NCBI GenBank assembly: GCA_016717655.1 | Contig: JADKFC010000017.1 | Span: forward strand, 7,386 to 71,385 | DNA from: Saprospiraceae bacterium | GTDB lineage: Bacteria > Bacteroidota > Bacteroidia > Chitinophagales > Saprospiraceae | DNA length: 64,000 bases | Direction of reading: 5' to 3' | Shown here: positions 17,686 to 26,886 of the stretch, piece by piece | How the letters are laid out: every line of letters begins with the position of its first letter | Numbering within the stretch: the first letter of the stretch is position 1 | Translations under genes and position numbers: made by a program | Notes under the pieces: model-generated | Seen by the model: only the letters and a program-made list of their open reading frames with translations | What the model was told of the DNA's origin: nothing | Database searches by the model: none

Positions 17686-19376
17686 GGTATTTTGTTTTCA
17701 TATTATTCTTGTGGTTTGTTGGGATGCATTCAGTGAACGCCGCCATACCCATCAAAGAAACCAACTTCATCAGTCCGGTGAGGTACAAGGTGAGACTGGC
17801 AGGCAGTTTTGGGGAGTTGAGGGGCCGACATTTTCACGCCGGACTTGACATTAAAAGCAGTCAGGGCAGGTCGGGAGACAGTATTTTTTCAGCAGAATCA
17901 GGATACATTTCGAGGATTAGGATACAACGAGCAGGTTATGGAAAATCCATTTATGTCAACCATGCCAATGGTTATACCACCGTCTATGCCCACCTGGATG
18001 GCTACCATCCGGAACTTGAAGAATACATCAATAAGAAACAGATAGAAATGCAATCTTATGAGGTAGACATCTTACCAGAGCAAGGCATGTTTGAGGTTGT
18101 GAAAGGTCAGCACATGGCCTTTTTGGGCAATACAGGCATTTCCTATGGCCCTCATTTGCATTTTGAAATTCGCGAGACCTCAACCGATAAGGCCATCAAT
18201 CCCTTTTTATTTGGTATCACGGCTTATGATAAAACACCACCAGTTATCACCTCCGTGAGGATCACAGGATTAAGACCCGATTTCCATAAAGTGTACGACT
18301 ATAAAATTCCTTTTACCGGCCGCAAAAAAAAGGTAATGAAAGAGATTTCCCTTGAAGTACCGGCCTGGCGGGCGGGAATTGCCATTGCAGCCCACGATTT
18401 TATGAATGACAGTCACAATAAGCACGGTATTTACAAATTGGAAATGTGGGTGGATGACACCTTGTATTACCAGGTTGAATATGGGCAATTTTTATTAAAA
18501 GAAACCCATCTGATCGACGCCCATACCCGTTTTGAAGTTGCCCGCAAAAACTACAGCACTGAAGTGCTTTGTTACAGGATGCCCGGCAATCAACTGACCA
18601 TGGTCCAAAACGACAAACAAAGAGGCCTGATCAATTTGTATAAAGACAGCTGGCGTAGGGTAGAGCTCAGAGTGAGCGATTTCAACGGCAATGAGAGCAA
18701 GTATCGGTTTCAGATCAAAAGGGCAGCCAGCTTTGAGGCGCTTCCCTCAAGGACCCCCAACATTAGGCACGGTCAATTCCAGCAATTCAAACACAAAGAC
18801 CTAGAAGTAGGATTTATGCCCCAAAGCCTGGCCAGAGACATACCCTTTGAAGTGACCAGTGGGGCTGACAGTGTAGCTACGGAATACAACATCGGCGATT
18901 CACAGGAACCCATATTGGATGGAATTCGGTTAAGTGTACTCATACCCGAAAAGTATCTGAGCAATAAAAATAAGCTGTGCTTTGCCCGATTAAACGGAAG
19001 AGGAAGACCCACCGATTATGGGCAAACCCTAAAAGGTGACAGCCTGGTAACTACCACCACTGACTTTGGGAAGTATGGCTTTGTGGTCGACGAAAAAGCA
19101 CCCGATATCATTCCTCTTTCTTTTTCTGGAAGCCCAAAGGGTCAACAATTCAGATTCAGGATTAGAGATAATATCCAAACCTCAAATGGGGCGCAGGCAT
19201 TTACCTACCATGTATGGATAGATGAGCAATGGATGCCCTGCGATTTCAGATCCCTTTCAGAGACCCTGACAGTGCCAATTGGCCAACTTTCTCAAGGTGT
19301 GCACAACCTGGTGATTGAAGCAAAAGACCAGTTCGATAATTTGTCGAGATGGACAGCCACCTTTACTAAAAAATAA
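17682..19376 (+). CDS. M23 family metallopeptidase (LytM-type peptidoglycan endopeptidase)
   Basis: 564 residues. Signal peptide (about 1-20), then the M23 zinc domain near the N-terminus: HxxxD as His52/Asp56 in HFHAGLD, VYAHLDGYH around residue 104, and HxH as His158/His160 in YGPHLHFEIRE. All expected zinc and catalytic residues are present, so it should be an active periplasmic endopeptidase cutting cross-links during wall growth. Residues about 180-564 form beta-rich repeats of unknown role, as in other Bacteroidota M23 proteins. The ATG overlaps the meaB stop. The gene end overlaps the terminator of the convergent tRNA-like RNA gene. Confidence 0.92.
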   Translation: MRYFVFILFLWFVGMHSVNAAIPIKETNFISPVRYKVRLAGSFGELRGRHFHAGLDIKSSQGRSGDSIFSAESGYISRIRIQRAGYGKSIYVNHANGYTTVYAHLDGYHPELEEYINKKQIEMQSYEVDILPEQGMFEVVKGQHMAFLGNTGISYGPHLHFEIRETSTDKAINPFLFGITAYDKTPPVITSVRITGLRPDFHKVYDYKIPFTGRKKKVMKEISLEVPAWRAGIAIAAHDFMNDSHNKHGIYKLEMWVDDTLYYQVEYGQFLLKETHLIDAHTRFEVARKNYSTEVLCYRMPGNQLTMVQNDKQRGLINLYKDSWRRVELRVSDFNGNESKYRFQIKRAASFEALPSRTPNIRHGQFQQFKHKDLEVGFMPQSLARDIPFEVTSGADSVATEYNIGDSQEPILDGIRLSVLIPEKYLSNKNKLCFARLNGRGRPTDYGQTLKGDSLVTTTTDFGKYGFVVDEKAPDIIPLSFSGSPKGQQFRFRIRDNIQTSNGAQAFTYHVWIDEQWMPCDFRSLSETLTVPIGQLSQGVHNLVIEAKDQFDNLSRWTATFTKK

Positions 19377-19401
19377 AAAGGCCTCCGGAATACCGAAGGC
19401 C
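19368..19401 (-). terminator. Rho-independent terminator of the tRNA-like RNA
   Basis: Stem 19380-19388 pairs with 19393-19401 (eight of nine positions pair) around the loop AATA. On the minus strand it is followed by TTTTTATTTTTT. The T-run is on the minus side only, so it serves the minus-strand RNA gene, not the M23 gene. Confidence 0.8.
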
Positions 19402-19408
19402 TAATAAG

Positions 19409-19565
19409 CTGTGAGAGAAGGATTCGAACCTCCACAGGGTACTTAGCCAAAGTGCAAAACCTCAATAAATTAAGGATTAGTGGTCAACCCAAATTACACT
19501 CCGTTTGTCATAGGATCCCCACCCCCGAGACAGGAGGGCATGTCTGCCAATTTCAACACCTCACA
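19409..19565 (-). ncRNA. tRNA-like RNA with an 88-nt structured insertion in the variable region
   Basis: Read on the minus strand, a 7-bp acceptor stem (19559-19565 with 19410-19416), a Leu-type D arm (UUGAAAUUGGCAGACAU), a 5-bp anticodon-like stem with loop CUGUCUC (19527-19533) and a T arm (GGAGG-UUCGAAU-CCUUC, 19417-19433) are all present. Between the anticodon stem and T arm lie 88 nt (19434-19521) instead of the normal 4-24. They fold by eye into a 10-bp helix (19494-19503 with 19448-19457) capped by a 5-bp hairpin (19486-19490 with 19474-19478) with a 7-nt loop. The formal anticodon is GUC (Asp), but position 37 is U rather than a purine and the first D-stem pair is U-U, so decoding is doubtful. 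CCA is not encoded. It has its own promoter and terminator. Confidence 0.8.
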
Positions 19566-19603
19566 TTGTAAAGAATGATCCATCATTATCGATCATTATG
19601 ATG

Positions 19604-19633
19604 CAAATATATATCAATTGCGCCTAAACTCAA
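19604..19633 (-). promoter_or_regulatory. Promoter of the tRNA-like RNA
   Basis: On the minus strand TTG (complement of 19631-19633), 19 bases, then TATATTTG (complement of 19604-19611). This is the consensus Bacteroidota promoter with ideal spacing. Transcription would start about 33 bases before the mature 5' end, leaving a leader for RNase P processing. Confidence 0.75.
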
Positions 19634-19922
19634 TAATAAATCTAACAAAAGTTAAAATTATTTAGATAATATTCATAATAAGATTACATTTTGTATATTA
19701 TATTCAAAATGACCCCATGAAAAAAGTATGTTTATTGAATAATTTTTAATGGTTTGGTGGTATTAGGTAAGAATTGTGATGTTTTTACCCCATTTTTAGT
19801 CAAAAGTGTCGCCTCAAATCCCATTCACTTCATTATTTTCTAAATGCTTATCACAAAAGTTATTTTTTAAATCTCCTACTCACTTAAAAGCCCGGCATTA
19901 CGTTATAATGGGGCAAAAAATG

Positions 19923-19930
19923 TAGATTTG
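19923..19930 (+). promoter_or_regulatory. -7 promoter element of the polysaccharide genes
   Basis: TAGATTTG matches TAnnTTTG, 31 bases before the ATG of the Wzz-like gene. No convincing -33 TTG was found. Confidence 0.5.
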
Positions 19931-19960
19931 CGCGCTGAAATTACCTTCCAAGACACACAC

Positions 19961-21037
19961 ATGACCAACGATTATTCTCTGATTTCCATATTCAAAGTAC
20001 TGCTTTCTAAAAAAAGAACCATTTTGCTATCTGTAGGGATAGTAGGAATTCTTATGGCAGGACTAAGCTTACTGCAACCCAATTATTACAAGGCGGAGAC
20101 GGTCTTTTATCCGGCCAACCCCAATCTGGCGGATCCTACCCAACTGGGATACAACAGTTCGCCCACTTACATGTACGGGGGTTCTGATGATCTCGACCGA
20201 CTTTTTTCTATAGTTACATCTGAGCGGATGGTTGAGTACCTGATTGCCAAATTTGACCTTTATAAACATTACAAGCAGGACTCCACATCCAATGAGGGTA
20301 AGTTTAAGATGAAAGAGGCTTTTAAGGCCAATTTTAAAGCCACTAAATCAAAATATGGAGCCCTCGTTTTAGCAGTAGAAGACAAAGACCCTACGATGGC
20401 AGCAGCCATAGCCAATGAGGCAAGGAACCACACAGAATTGAAAGCCCAACAATTTGTCAAAGATGCACAAGCCAAGTCGCTTGAAAGTTACCGACTCAAT
20501 GTAAAAGAACAGCTGGCTACCATGGCCATCCTGGAAGACAGCATACGCAGGCTTAAATCGGGCTACAATTTGATAGAAGCCTCCTATCAGCAGCGGGCTT
20601 ACTCTGATGAGCTGATTCAAGCCCAGGCCAACAAGGCGGAGGCAGGATCGCGTGCACAGTATTTCAGTAAGTATGAATCAAAAAAAGACAGTACCATCAA
20701 ATACAGGGCTTTTGAGTCGGGATTTGCCAGTAAGGCGAGTGCCCTTCAGGCAAAAGTCAATGAGTTTAACAGCAAGATTTCTTTGCTAAAATCAGCAGAG
20801 CAGGCATATAGCAGAGCATCGGATCAGGCCTCTATCATCATGGAAAAAGAAAGGCTGCTTTTGGCCTCTTACAATAGTCCATTTACCTCAATTCACCTGG
20901 TGGATGAGGCACGCATACCGGAAAGAAAGAGCAGGCCCAAACGCTCTATCATTGTACTTTTGTCCATGCTAATTGCATTCGTGGCGTCGGTGACAGGGGT
21001 ATTGATGATCCATTCTTACAGGCAACGCATGGCATGA
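19961..21037 (+). CDS. Wzz/chain-length-determinant family protein
   Basis: 358 residues from the ATG at 19961; an upstream in-frame start would add an atypical leader overlapping the promoter. Two membrane helices flank the protein (about residues 20-42 and 325-350), with a long periplasmic coiled-coil region between them, the layout of polysaccharide co-polymerases (Wzz). The N-terminal part (LQPNYYKAETVFYPANPNL) is typical. The C-terminal EARIPERKSRPKRSI precedes the second helix. It lacks a tyrosine-kinase domain. It overlaps the O-antigen-ligase-like gene by ATGA, so the pair likely controls length and ligation or polymerisation of a surface polysaccharide. Confidence 0.88.
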   Translation: MTNDYSLISIFKVLLSKKRTILLSVGIVGILMAGLSLLQPNYYKAETVFYPANPNLADPTQLGYNSSPTYMYGGSDDLDRLFSIVTSERMVEYLIAKFDLYKHYKQDSTSNEGKFKMKEAFKANFKATKSKYGALVLAVEDKDPTMAAAIANEARNHTELKAQQFVKDAQAKSLESYRLNVKEQLATMAILEDSIRRLKSGYNLIEASYQQRAYSDELIQAQANKAEAGSRAQYFSKYESKKDSTIKYRAFESGFASKASALQAKVNEFNSKISLLKSAEQAYSRASDQASIIMEKERLLLASYNSPFTSIHLVDEARIPERKSRPKRSIIVLLSMLIAFVASVTGVLMIHSYRQRMA

Positions 21038-22481
21038 GAATAGCCGGTACAAAACCTTATGATTATACTTCAACCATCGCCTTTGTGGCATGGATGGCTT
21101 TTGTACTGGTATTTATGCTACTGGCATTTTGGATGGACAACATCCTCCCTGCTTTGGTTCCCCTGATCACACCCCTGGTGGTGTGGGTGGTCAATGACTA
21201 CCGCAACTTGTATTATCTCTTTTTTGCCCTGGTTCCCTTTTCTATTGAATACAATTTCACCCCTTCATTAGGGACAGATTTGCCATCAGAACCCATTATG
21301 ATGTTGTTGTTTGGCATTAGCCTGCTCTTGTTTTGTGCCAAGGCTTTTCACAGCAAGCTGTCGAGGTACATCAATCCCATTTCAGGGCTTTTGGTGGTGC
21401 ATTTGATGTGGATCTTTATCACTACCCTCAATTCAGAATATTTTGTTTTATCAGGCAAAATATTTTTGGCCAAGCTTTGGTACATCATACCTTTTTATTT
21501 TTTAAGCATTCACATCCTGAAACAAAAGTCAGACCTGGTGCGGATGTTGAAATTTGGAATTTTTATGCTGGCCATCTCCATTTCAATCGTACTGGTAAGA
21601 CAGTCAATGAATGGTTTTGCTTTTGATGAGGTCAACGATGCCGTGATGCCCATCTTTAGAAACCATGTCAACTATGCCTGTATTATAGTTATCTTTTTGC
21701 CCTACCTATGGGCTCTGTTTATCTGGGCATTGTCTTCCAATGAAAGGTGGCTCTACGGCTTATTGATGGTTTTGTATGCAGCAGGAGTATATTTTTCTTA
21801 TACACGAGCCGCCATTCTGTCTATGGTGCTGTCGATCGTAATCTATTATATCATTAAAAAAAGACTCATGGTCCCTGCGTTGGCGGCCACCATGATGATA
21901 GCTGCCATTGGGGTTTCCTTCCTCTTGTACAACAACAATTATTTGAGGTACAATCCAGTATTTGAAAGAACCATTACCCACCAGCGTTTTGACAAGCTGA
22001 TTACAGCTACCTACAACATGGAAGACATCTCTACCATGGAAAGGGTTTACCGATGGGTGGCAGGCATCCAGATGGTAAAAGACAAGCCTATGATGGGATT
22101 TGGCCCCGGCACATTTTATTCTACTTATGAGGCGTATACGGTTACCAGCTTTCAAACCTATGTCAGCGACAACCCGGAAAAATCAACGGTGCACAACTAC
22201 TTCTTACTCATCTTTATTGAACAGGGAATGGTAGGCTTTCTGATTTTTATCTCCTCTGCATTGCGGTGCTGGTACTGGGAGAACGCACCTATCACAAGCT
22301 TACCAAAGCAGAAGACAGGGTAGCTGTGATGGCAGCCATGTTGAGTTTTTGTATCATCTTGTTGTTGAATACGATCAATGACATGATTGAAACCGATAAG
22401 GTTGGCCCCTTCTTTTTTCTTTCAATGGCCATTATATCCATTTATTATTTCAAAGCCAATCAGACTTTGGGCAAGGAGTAA
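21034..22481 (+). pseudogene. O-antigen ligase/polymerase family membrane protein, frameshifted near the C-terminus
   Basis: About ten hydrophobic segments and the family segment GFGPGTFYSTYEAYTV...STVHNYFLLIFIEQG identify an O-antigen ligase/WaaL or Wzy-like protein of about 480 residues. The first frame runs 21034-22323, but after FLIFIS its sequence becomes nonsense. The correct C-terminus (LVLGERTYHKLTKAEDRVA and a last membrane segment) continues in the next frame to 22481. The break lies near 22250-22255 in CTCCTCTGC and would be repaired by one added C. If real, the protein loses its last helices. Acts in the inner membrane on lipid-linked glycans together with the Wzz-like protein upstream. 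Confidence 0.8.
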
Positions 22482-23512
22482 AGGGCGGCTATGGGAAAAT
22501 GATCAGAATAATTTTCCCGTATCACATTAAACTTACTCACCTTTAAAGATGGGTGGGCAAGGATGTAGTCAATACGTAAAAAAGGAATTTTGCCATTAAA
22601 AGTACTGCCCAGTCCACTGCCTTTTGTTTTATAAGCGTCGACCAGACCTTCCTGCATATGGTGGTAGGTGTACGACATGGGCACGTCATTAAAATCTCCG
22701 CAAACCAAAACCGGGTAAGGACTCAATGAGATGTGTTCTTTTACAATTTTGGCCTGAACACTTCTTGCTTTGTGGTGGTAGCGATAACGTTTTACGATGT
22801 TCAGGATTCCATCCCAGGTCTTGTCCTGGTCAAAACCATCTGTGTTTAGTACTTCATTGGTCACATCGGTGATCCGGTTGCTTTGCAGGTGGATGCTATA
22901 AATGCGAAGTGTATCGGTGTCAATAACCACATCAGCCCAAAGACATGAATTGGTGCGGGTGCCAAATTCGATTTGACCCTTTTTGATCATTTTATGCCTG
23001 CTCAAAATCACAGCTCCTTTGCTGAATTTGTGGATTTGGTAGTGTTTAAAATTTTTTTTGATCAGATCCGAGGCATAAGCCCCTACTTCTTGCATACATA
23101 TCACATCCTCATCTCCAAATCGTTTGAGAAAGGCCTCCATTTTAGCCAACTTTTCTGCTTTCCTGTCGGTTTGTCGGTCATACGCTTCGAGGGCATTGCT
23201 GATATTAAAACTGACCACCGAAATATCGTGAGGGTCCTTGTTGAGCGACTTGCCATGAAAAGCAAAATAGTGACTTAGATTCTGATATCCCACCGCAATG
23301 GTAGCCAGTGGTATCAATGCCATTTTGAGGTCAGTAAACAACCATATGGCCATGAATCCCAATTGCAGGAGTACAAAAATCGGGTACATGAGACCAAAAA
23401 AAGAAAAAATCCAATGCTCCTGAGGATCAATTTTGGGCGATAGGTAAGACATTGCCATGGCTGCGCATAAGAGCAGATTTAAGACCAGCAATATTTTTAC
23501 CTTCAGACTCAT
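22460..23512 (-). CDS. Endonuclease/exonuclease/phosphatase family protein, membrane-anchored
   Basis: 350 residues. Two or three hydrophobic segments at residues 1-85 are followed by an EEP domain: ICMQEVG, YSIHLQSN, LVCGDFNDVP, RIDYILAH and the terminal SDHFPI, so all catalytic Glu, Asp, Asn and His residues are present. The family includes nucleases, sphingomyelinases and inositol phosphatases; the substrate is not predictable. The catalytic domain probably faces the periplasm. It overlaps the upstream rhomboid gene by four bases and ends inside the last codons of the convergent O-antigen ligase gene. Confidence 0.88.
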   Translation of the reverse strand: MSLKVKILLVLNLLLCAAMAMSYLSPKIDPQEHWIFSFFGLMYPIFVLLQLGFMAIWLFTDLKMALIPLATIAVGYQNLSHYFAFHGKSLNKDPHDISVVSFNISNALEAYDRQTDRKAEKLAKMEAFLKRFGDEDVICMQEVGAYASDLIKKNFKHYQIHKFSKGAVILSRHKMIKKGQIEFGTRTNSCLWADVVIDTDTLRIYSIHLQSNRITDVTNEVLNTDGFDQDKTWDGILNIVKRYRYHHKARSVQAKIVKEHISLSPYPVLVCGDFNDVPMSYTYHHMQEGLVDAYKTKGSGLGSTFNGKIPFLRIDYILAHPSLKVSKFNVIRENYSDHFPIAALYSLPKV

Positions 23513-24414
23513 TTTTTCTCACTTGCTTTTTTCAGAAAAGCCTTCTCTTCGCTGGTTAGTTTTTCATATCCTTTTTCCTTTATTTTATCCAGGATCTTGT
23601 CCAATTGCTCCTGAAAGGGCAGTTCTTCTTCGGATTGAATTCCTGCAAAGGGACTTCTTCTCGATTGCAGATTTCTATGTTCTACCTTCATCTTGGCACG
23701 CTGCTGAACATGTTTGGCGGGTCGGTTTCTATAGGAAGAAAGATCAAATAGTTTTTCAAAAGGAAGTAAAACATCGGTTCCTTTTTTATATAAAAAGATA
23801 AAAAGTAAACCCGCAAGTGCTCCGCCCAAATGCGCAAAATGACCACCTGTGTTCTGATCAGCCTGTGTGCCCAGGAGGTCGAGAAAGATAAAGGCGGCTA
23901 CAATGTATTTTATCTTTACATCACCTATGAGCAAGAGGCGAACAATGTAATCAGGGGCTATGAGTCCTGCTGTCATGGCAATGGCCATAATGGATCCGGA
24001 AGCGCCCAAAGCGAAGGAGGTGGGGGTATTTAAAATAAAATTAACAGCAATCAGATAAATCAAGCCGGAAATCAAGCCCCCAAAAATGTAAAGGGGGAGG
24101 ATTCTTCTGTCTCCCAGCAGGTCGCCCGTGATCCTGCCAAAAAGATTGAGCCCCACCATGTTCCACAACAAATGAAAAAGCCCACCGTGTACAAACAAAT
24201 GGGTGATGAAGGTCCAGGGCCTCGTCAGAAAATGGTAAGGCTGACCCGAGAGGCACAGGTATTTGTAAATCCAGTCATCAAAGGGGTATAGTTTTGAAAA
24301 AGCAAATAGCAGAGCTGTTATGACAAAAACTCCTACATTGACAATGATGAGCTTGGTCACCATGTTGCCGGTATTGAAATTGAGTTTTATATCATCTACG
24401 ATGGAGCGAAACAT
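23509..24414 (-). CDS. Rhomboid family intramembrane serine protease with C-terminal cytosolic tail
   Basis: 301 residues, six membrane segments. The catalytic dyad is visible: Ser in LGASGSIMAIA and His in GGHFAHLGGALAG, plus the HLFVHGGLFHLLWNM motif typical of rhomboids. A basic, hydrophilic tail of about 90 residues follows the last helix (from about residue 210) and ends with a Lys/Glu-rich EKGYEKLTSEEKAFLKKAS segment that is common in Bacteroidota rhomboids. It lies 78 bases after a second, shorter rhomboid gene and overlaps the EEP gene. Substrates unknown. Confidence 0.92.
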   Translation of the reverse strand: MFRSIVDDIKLNFNTGNMVTKLIIVNVGVFVITALLFAFSKLYPFDDWIYKYLCLSGQPYHFLTRPWTFITHLFVHGGLFHLLWNMVGLNLFGRITGDLLGDRRILPLYIFGGLISGLIYLIAVNFILNTPTSFALGASGSIMAIAMTAGLIAPDYIVRLLLIGDVKIKYIVAAFIFLDLLGTQADQNTGGHFAHLGGALAGLLFIFLYKKGTDVLLPFEKLFDLSSYRNRPAKHVQQRAKMKVEHRNLQSRRSPFAGIQSEEELPFQEQLDKILDKIKEKGYEKLTSEEKAFLKKASEKK

Positions 24415-24492
24415 TCTCTTTTTACTTTATAACGAAGATAGAATAAATTATCAGGGTAGTCATTCTACACTTTGTGACAATTTTAATATTAT

Positions 24493-25080
24493 TTATCGGC
24501 GGCCAAAAGTACTCATGCCCCAATAGAAGGTTAAAAATCCTCCCATAGCAGCTCCACCCAGGTGGGCAAAGTGAGCGATGCCGGTTGAAAACTGGTTGAG
24601 GCCAGAGATGAGGTCATAAGCAATAAAAATACCGACCAAAACAATGGCTTTTATTTCAAACGGAATGGGAAAGATCATCATTTTTAAATTGGGGTACATC
24701 AGCGCCAGGGATAACAATACTCCATAAATGGCACCGGATGCTCCTACTGCAATTCCATTGGCAAAAAACAGGTGAAACAGGCTGCTCAATAAGCCAGAAG
24801 AAAGATAGAGAAAAAGAAATCTTTTGGGACCCAGGGTGTGCTCTACGATGGGACCGATAAAGTACAAACCCATCATATTAAAAAGCAGGTGGCTGAAGCT
24901 GCGTGGATCGTGGTTAAACATGCTGGTTACCACCTGGATGGGCTTGAACATTTCACTTTCATAAGGGTAAAGAGAAAAATAAGGCTGCAATTCTAACTGC
25001 GGCAATAAAAAATTGAGGGTAACGTATACCAGTACATTGATGATCAGCAGGTTTTTTACCACATCCGTAAGCGGAATCAT
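24493..25080 (-). CDS. Rhomboid family intramembrane serine protease, short form
   Basis: 195 residues, six membrane segments without a tail. Catalytic residues: Ser in VGASGAIYGVLL and His in GIAHFAHLGGAAMG; the FNHDPRSFSHLLFNMMGL segment carries the conserved His and Asn. It starts five bases after the mutL stop and is followed by the longer rhomboid gene, so this genome has a tandem pair of non-identical rhomboids in the mutL operon. The tandem arrangement probably reflects an old duplication, as the two sequences differ widely. Confidence 0.92.
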   Translation of the reverse strand: MIPLTDVVKNLLIINVLVYVTLNFLLPQLELQPYFSLYPYESEMFKPIQVVTSMFNHDPRSFSHLLFNMMGLYFIGPIVEHTLGPKRFLFLYLSSGLLSSLFHLFFANGIAVGASGAIYGVLLSLALMYPNLKMMIFPIPFEIKAIVLVGIFIAYDLISGLNQFSTGIAHFAHLGGAAMGGFLTFYWGMSTFGRR

Positions 25081-25085
25081 AGGTG

Positions 25086-26870
25086 CTATTTAAATTGTTT
25101 TTTAATGTCATCCAGATCGTAATGGACAAAAGTTTTGTGTCCTGACGGGCTGGTGAATGGTGTTTCGCAGGCAAAAAGTTTGTCTACCAGGCCTTTCATT
25201 TCTGTGATCGAAAGTACTTTTCCCCTCTTCATACAGGCACTTTTGGCCAATGATCGGGCCATGTTGATGTCAGTGCCCAATTGAAATTCCATATTTTCCA
25301 AATAATTAACCACGGTAGCTTTGAGAAGTTCAACCGCATTGGTACCACTTTCGAGTCCTGCAGGCAGGCCATGTACCACAAAGGTGTTTTTGCCAAACTC
25401 ACCAATTTCAAAGCCGAGGTCAGTAAGCTTGGGGATGAGTGATAAAACCAGGGTGGCAGTAGCCGCATCAAACTCCACATTCATGGCAAACAACTCTCTT
25501 TGCACAGCCCGTTTGTTTCCTTGCAGCGACCTAAGGTTTTCTTCGTACATGATTCTTTCATGGGCATATTGCTGGTCAACCAGGATGTAGCCATTTTTCA
25601 TGTGACACAGAATGTAAGCATTGTGCAACTGGTATGGATCTTTACCTGCAAAGTGCACAAAGCCAGCCTGTTGGGGCTCACCCATGCCGCTTTCGATGGT
25701 CATTTGCTGGCTCTCAACCTGCATTTCAGCAGGTTTTTCCATGCCTTTGTAAATTTCCTGCCAATGTGAAAGATTAACCGTTTCTAATTTAGGGCCACTG
25801 TACAGTCTTTCATTTTCAACCCTGTGGTCAGCTTTGTGGAGAGAATTGGTATCCAATTCAAAATCCAGGGTAGGCGCCACCAAAAATTTTCCCAGGGAGT
25901 GTTTTACACATACCCTGACATAGTTGTAAATCAGCTTTTCTTCGTCAAACTTAATTTCGGTCTTGGTTGGGTGGACATTGATATCAATGGTTGATGGATC
26001 GAGTTCTAGAAAAATAAAATAACCGGGATATTGGTCTGCCGGCAGCAGCTGTTCGAAACCCATGCGTACGGCATGGTTGAGGTAGTTGCTCTTGATGTAT
26101 CTTTTGTTGACAAATATATATTGGTCGCCCGGATTTCTTTTGGCGACATCTGCTTTAAGAATGAAGCCTTCAATGCCAATGGTATCTGATGCTTCATGCA
26201 CGGGAATTAATTTTTCATTCCAGGCTTTTCCAAAAATAGAAACAATGCGTTGTTTTAGGTTGCCCGCTGGCAGGTGATAGAGTTCATTGCCATTGTGGTA
26301 CACCTGAAAAAGGACGTCCGGATGGGCAAGGGCAACACGGTGAATTTCTTCCAGCAAGTGCCTGAGCTCTACGGGATCGGATTTTAGAAATTTCCGCCGA
26401 GCAGGTACGTTGTAGAATAAATTTTTGATCGCAAAATTGGTACCCCTGGGCGACTGTACAAATTCCTGTTTATTGAGTTTTGATCCATGAATAATGATGT
26501 GGGTCCCCAGTTCAGCATCTGAGGTCCGTGTTGTCATTTCCACGTGGGCAATGGCCGCAATAGATGCAAGTGCCTCTCCTCTGAAACCCTTGGTTCGGAT
26601 ATGAAACAGATCGTCTGTATTTCTGATTTTTGATGTTGCATGCCTCTCAAAACACATGCGGGCATCGGATTCCGTCATGCCACATCCGTTGTCGATGACC
26701 TGAATCAGGGTTTTGCCAGAATCTTTGAGTACTATTTTAATTTCTGTGGATGCAGCATCGATGGCATTTTCCATGAGTTCTTTGACAACCGAAGCGGGTC
26801 GCTGGATGACTTCACCTGCAGCAATCTGGTTGGCAATATGATCAGGAAGGAGCCGAATAATGTCAGCCAT
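25086..26870 (-). CDS. mutL: DNA mismatch repair protein MutL
   Basis: 594 residues. GHKL ATPase that links MutS mismatch recognition to strand removal. The N-terminal domain is clear: IAAGEVIQRPASVVKELMEN (residues about 14-33), DNGCGM, and TKGFRGEALASI. The C-terminal dimer domain has DQQYAHERIMYE where nicking MutLs have DQHA(x)2E(x)4E, and ACMKRG...SPSGHKT where they have ACHxA and CPHGRP. The metal-site motifs are therefore altered. That is a visible difference; a reduced or different endonuclease activity is an inference. It is central in a minus-strand run with a small membrane protein upstream and two rhomboids downstream. mutS is not in the window. Confidence 0.95.
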   Translation of the reverse strand: MADIIRLLPDHIANQIAAGEVIQRPASVVKELMENAIDAASTEIKIVLKDSGKTLIQVIDNGCGMTESDARMCFERHATSKIRNTDDLFHIRTKGFRGEALASIAAIAHVEMTTRTSDAELGTHIIIHGSKLNKQEFVQSPRGTNFAIKNLFYNVPARRKFLKSDPVELRHLLEEIHRVALAHPDVLFQVYHNGNELYHLPAGNLKQRIVSIFGKAWNEKLIPVHEASDTIGIEGFILKADVAKRNPGDQYIFVNKRYIKSNYLNHAVRMGFEQLLPADQYPGYFIFLELDPSTIDINVHPTKTEIKFDEEKLIYNYVRVCVKHSLGKFLVAPTLDFELDTNSLHKADHRVENERLYSGPKLETVNLSHWQEIYKGMEKPAEMQVESQQMTIESGMGEPQQAGFVHFAGKDPYQLHNAYILCHMKNGYILVDQQYAHERIMYEENLRSLQGNKRAVQRELFAMNVEFDAATATLVLSLIPKLTDLGFEIGEFGKNTFVVHGLPAGLESGTNAVELLKATVVNYLENMEFQLGTDINMARSLAKSACMKRGKVLSITEMKGLVDKLFACETPFTSPSGHKTFVHYDLDDIKKQFK

Positions 26871-26886
26871 AGGGGTGGTTTTGGGT

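Noticed and set aside
19499..19516. Mini-frame AUG ACA AAC GGA GUG UAA inside the tRNA-like RNA, as in tmRNA
   Set aside because: The RNA has a full anticodon arm and lacks tmRNA pseudoknots; a five-codon frame is expected by chance.
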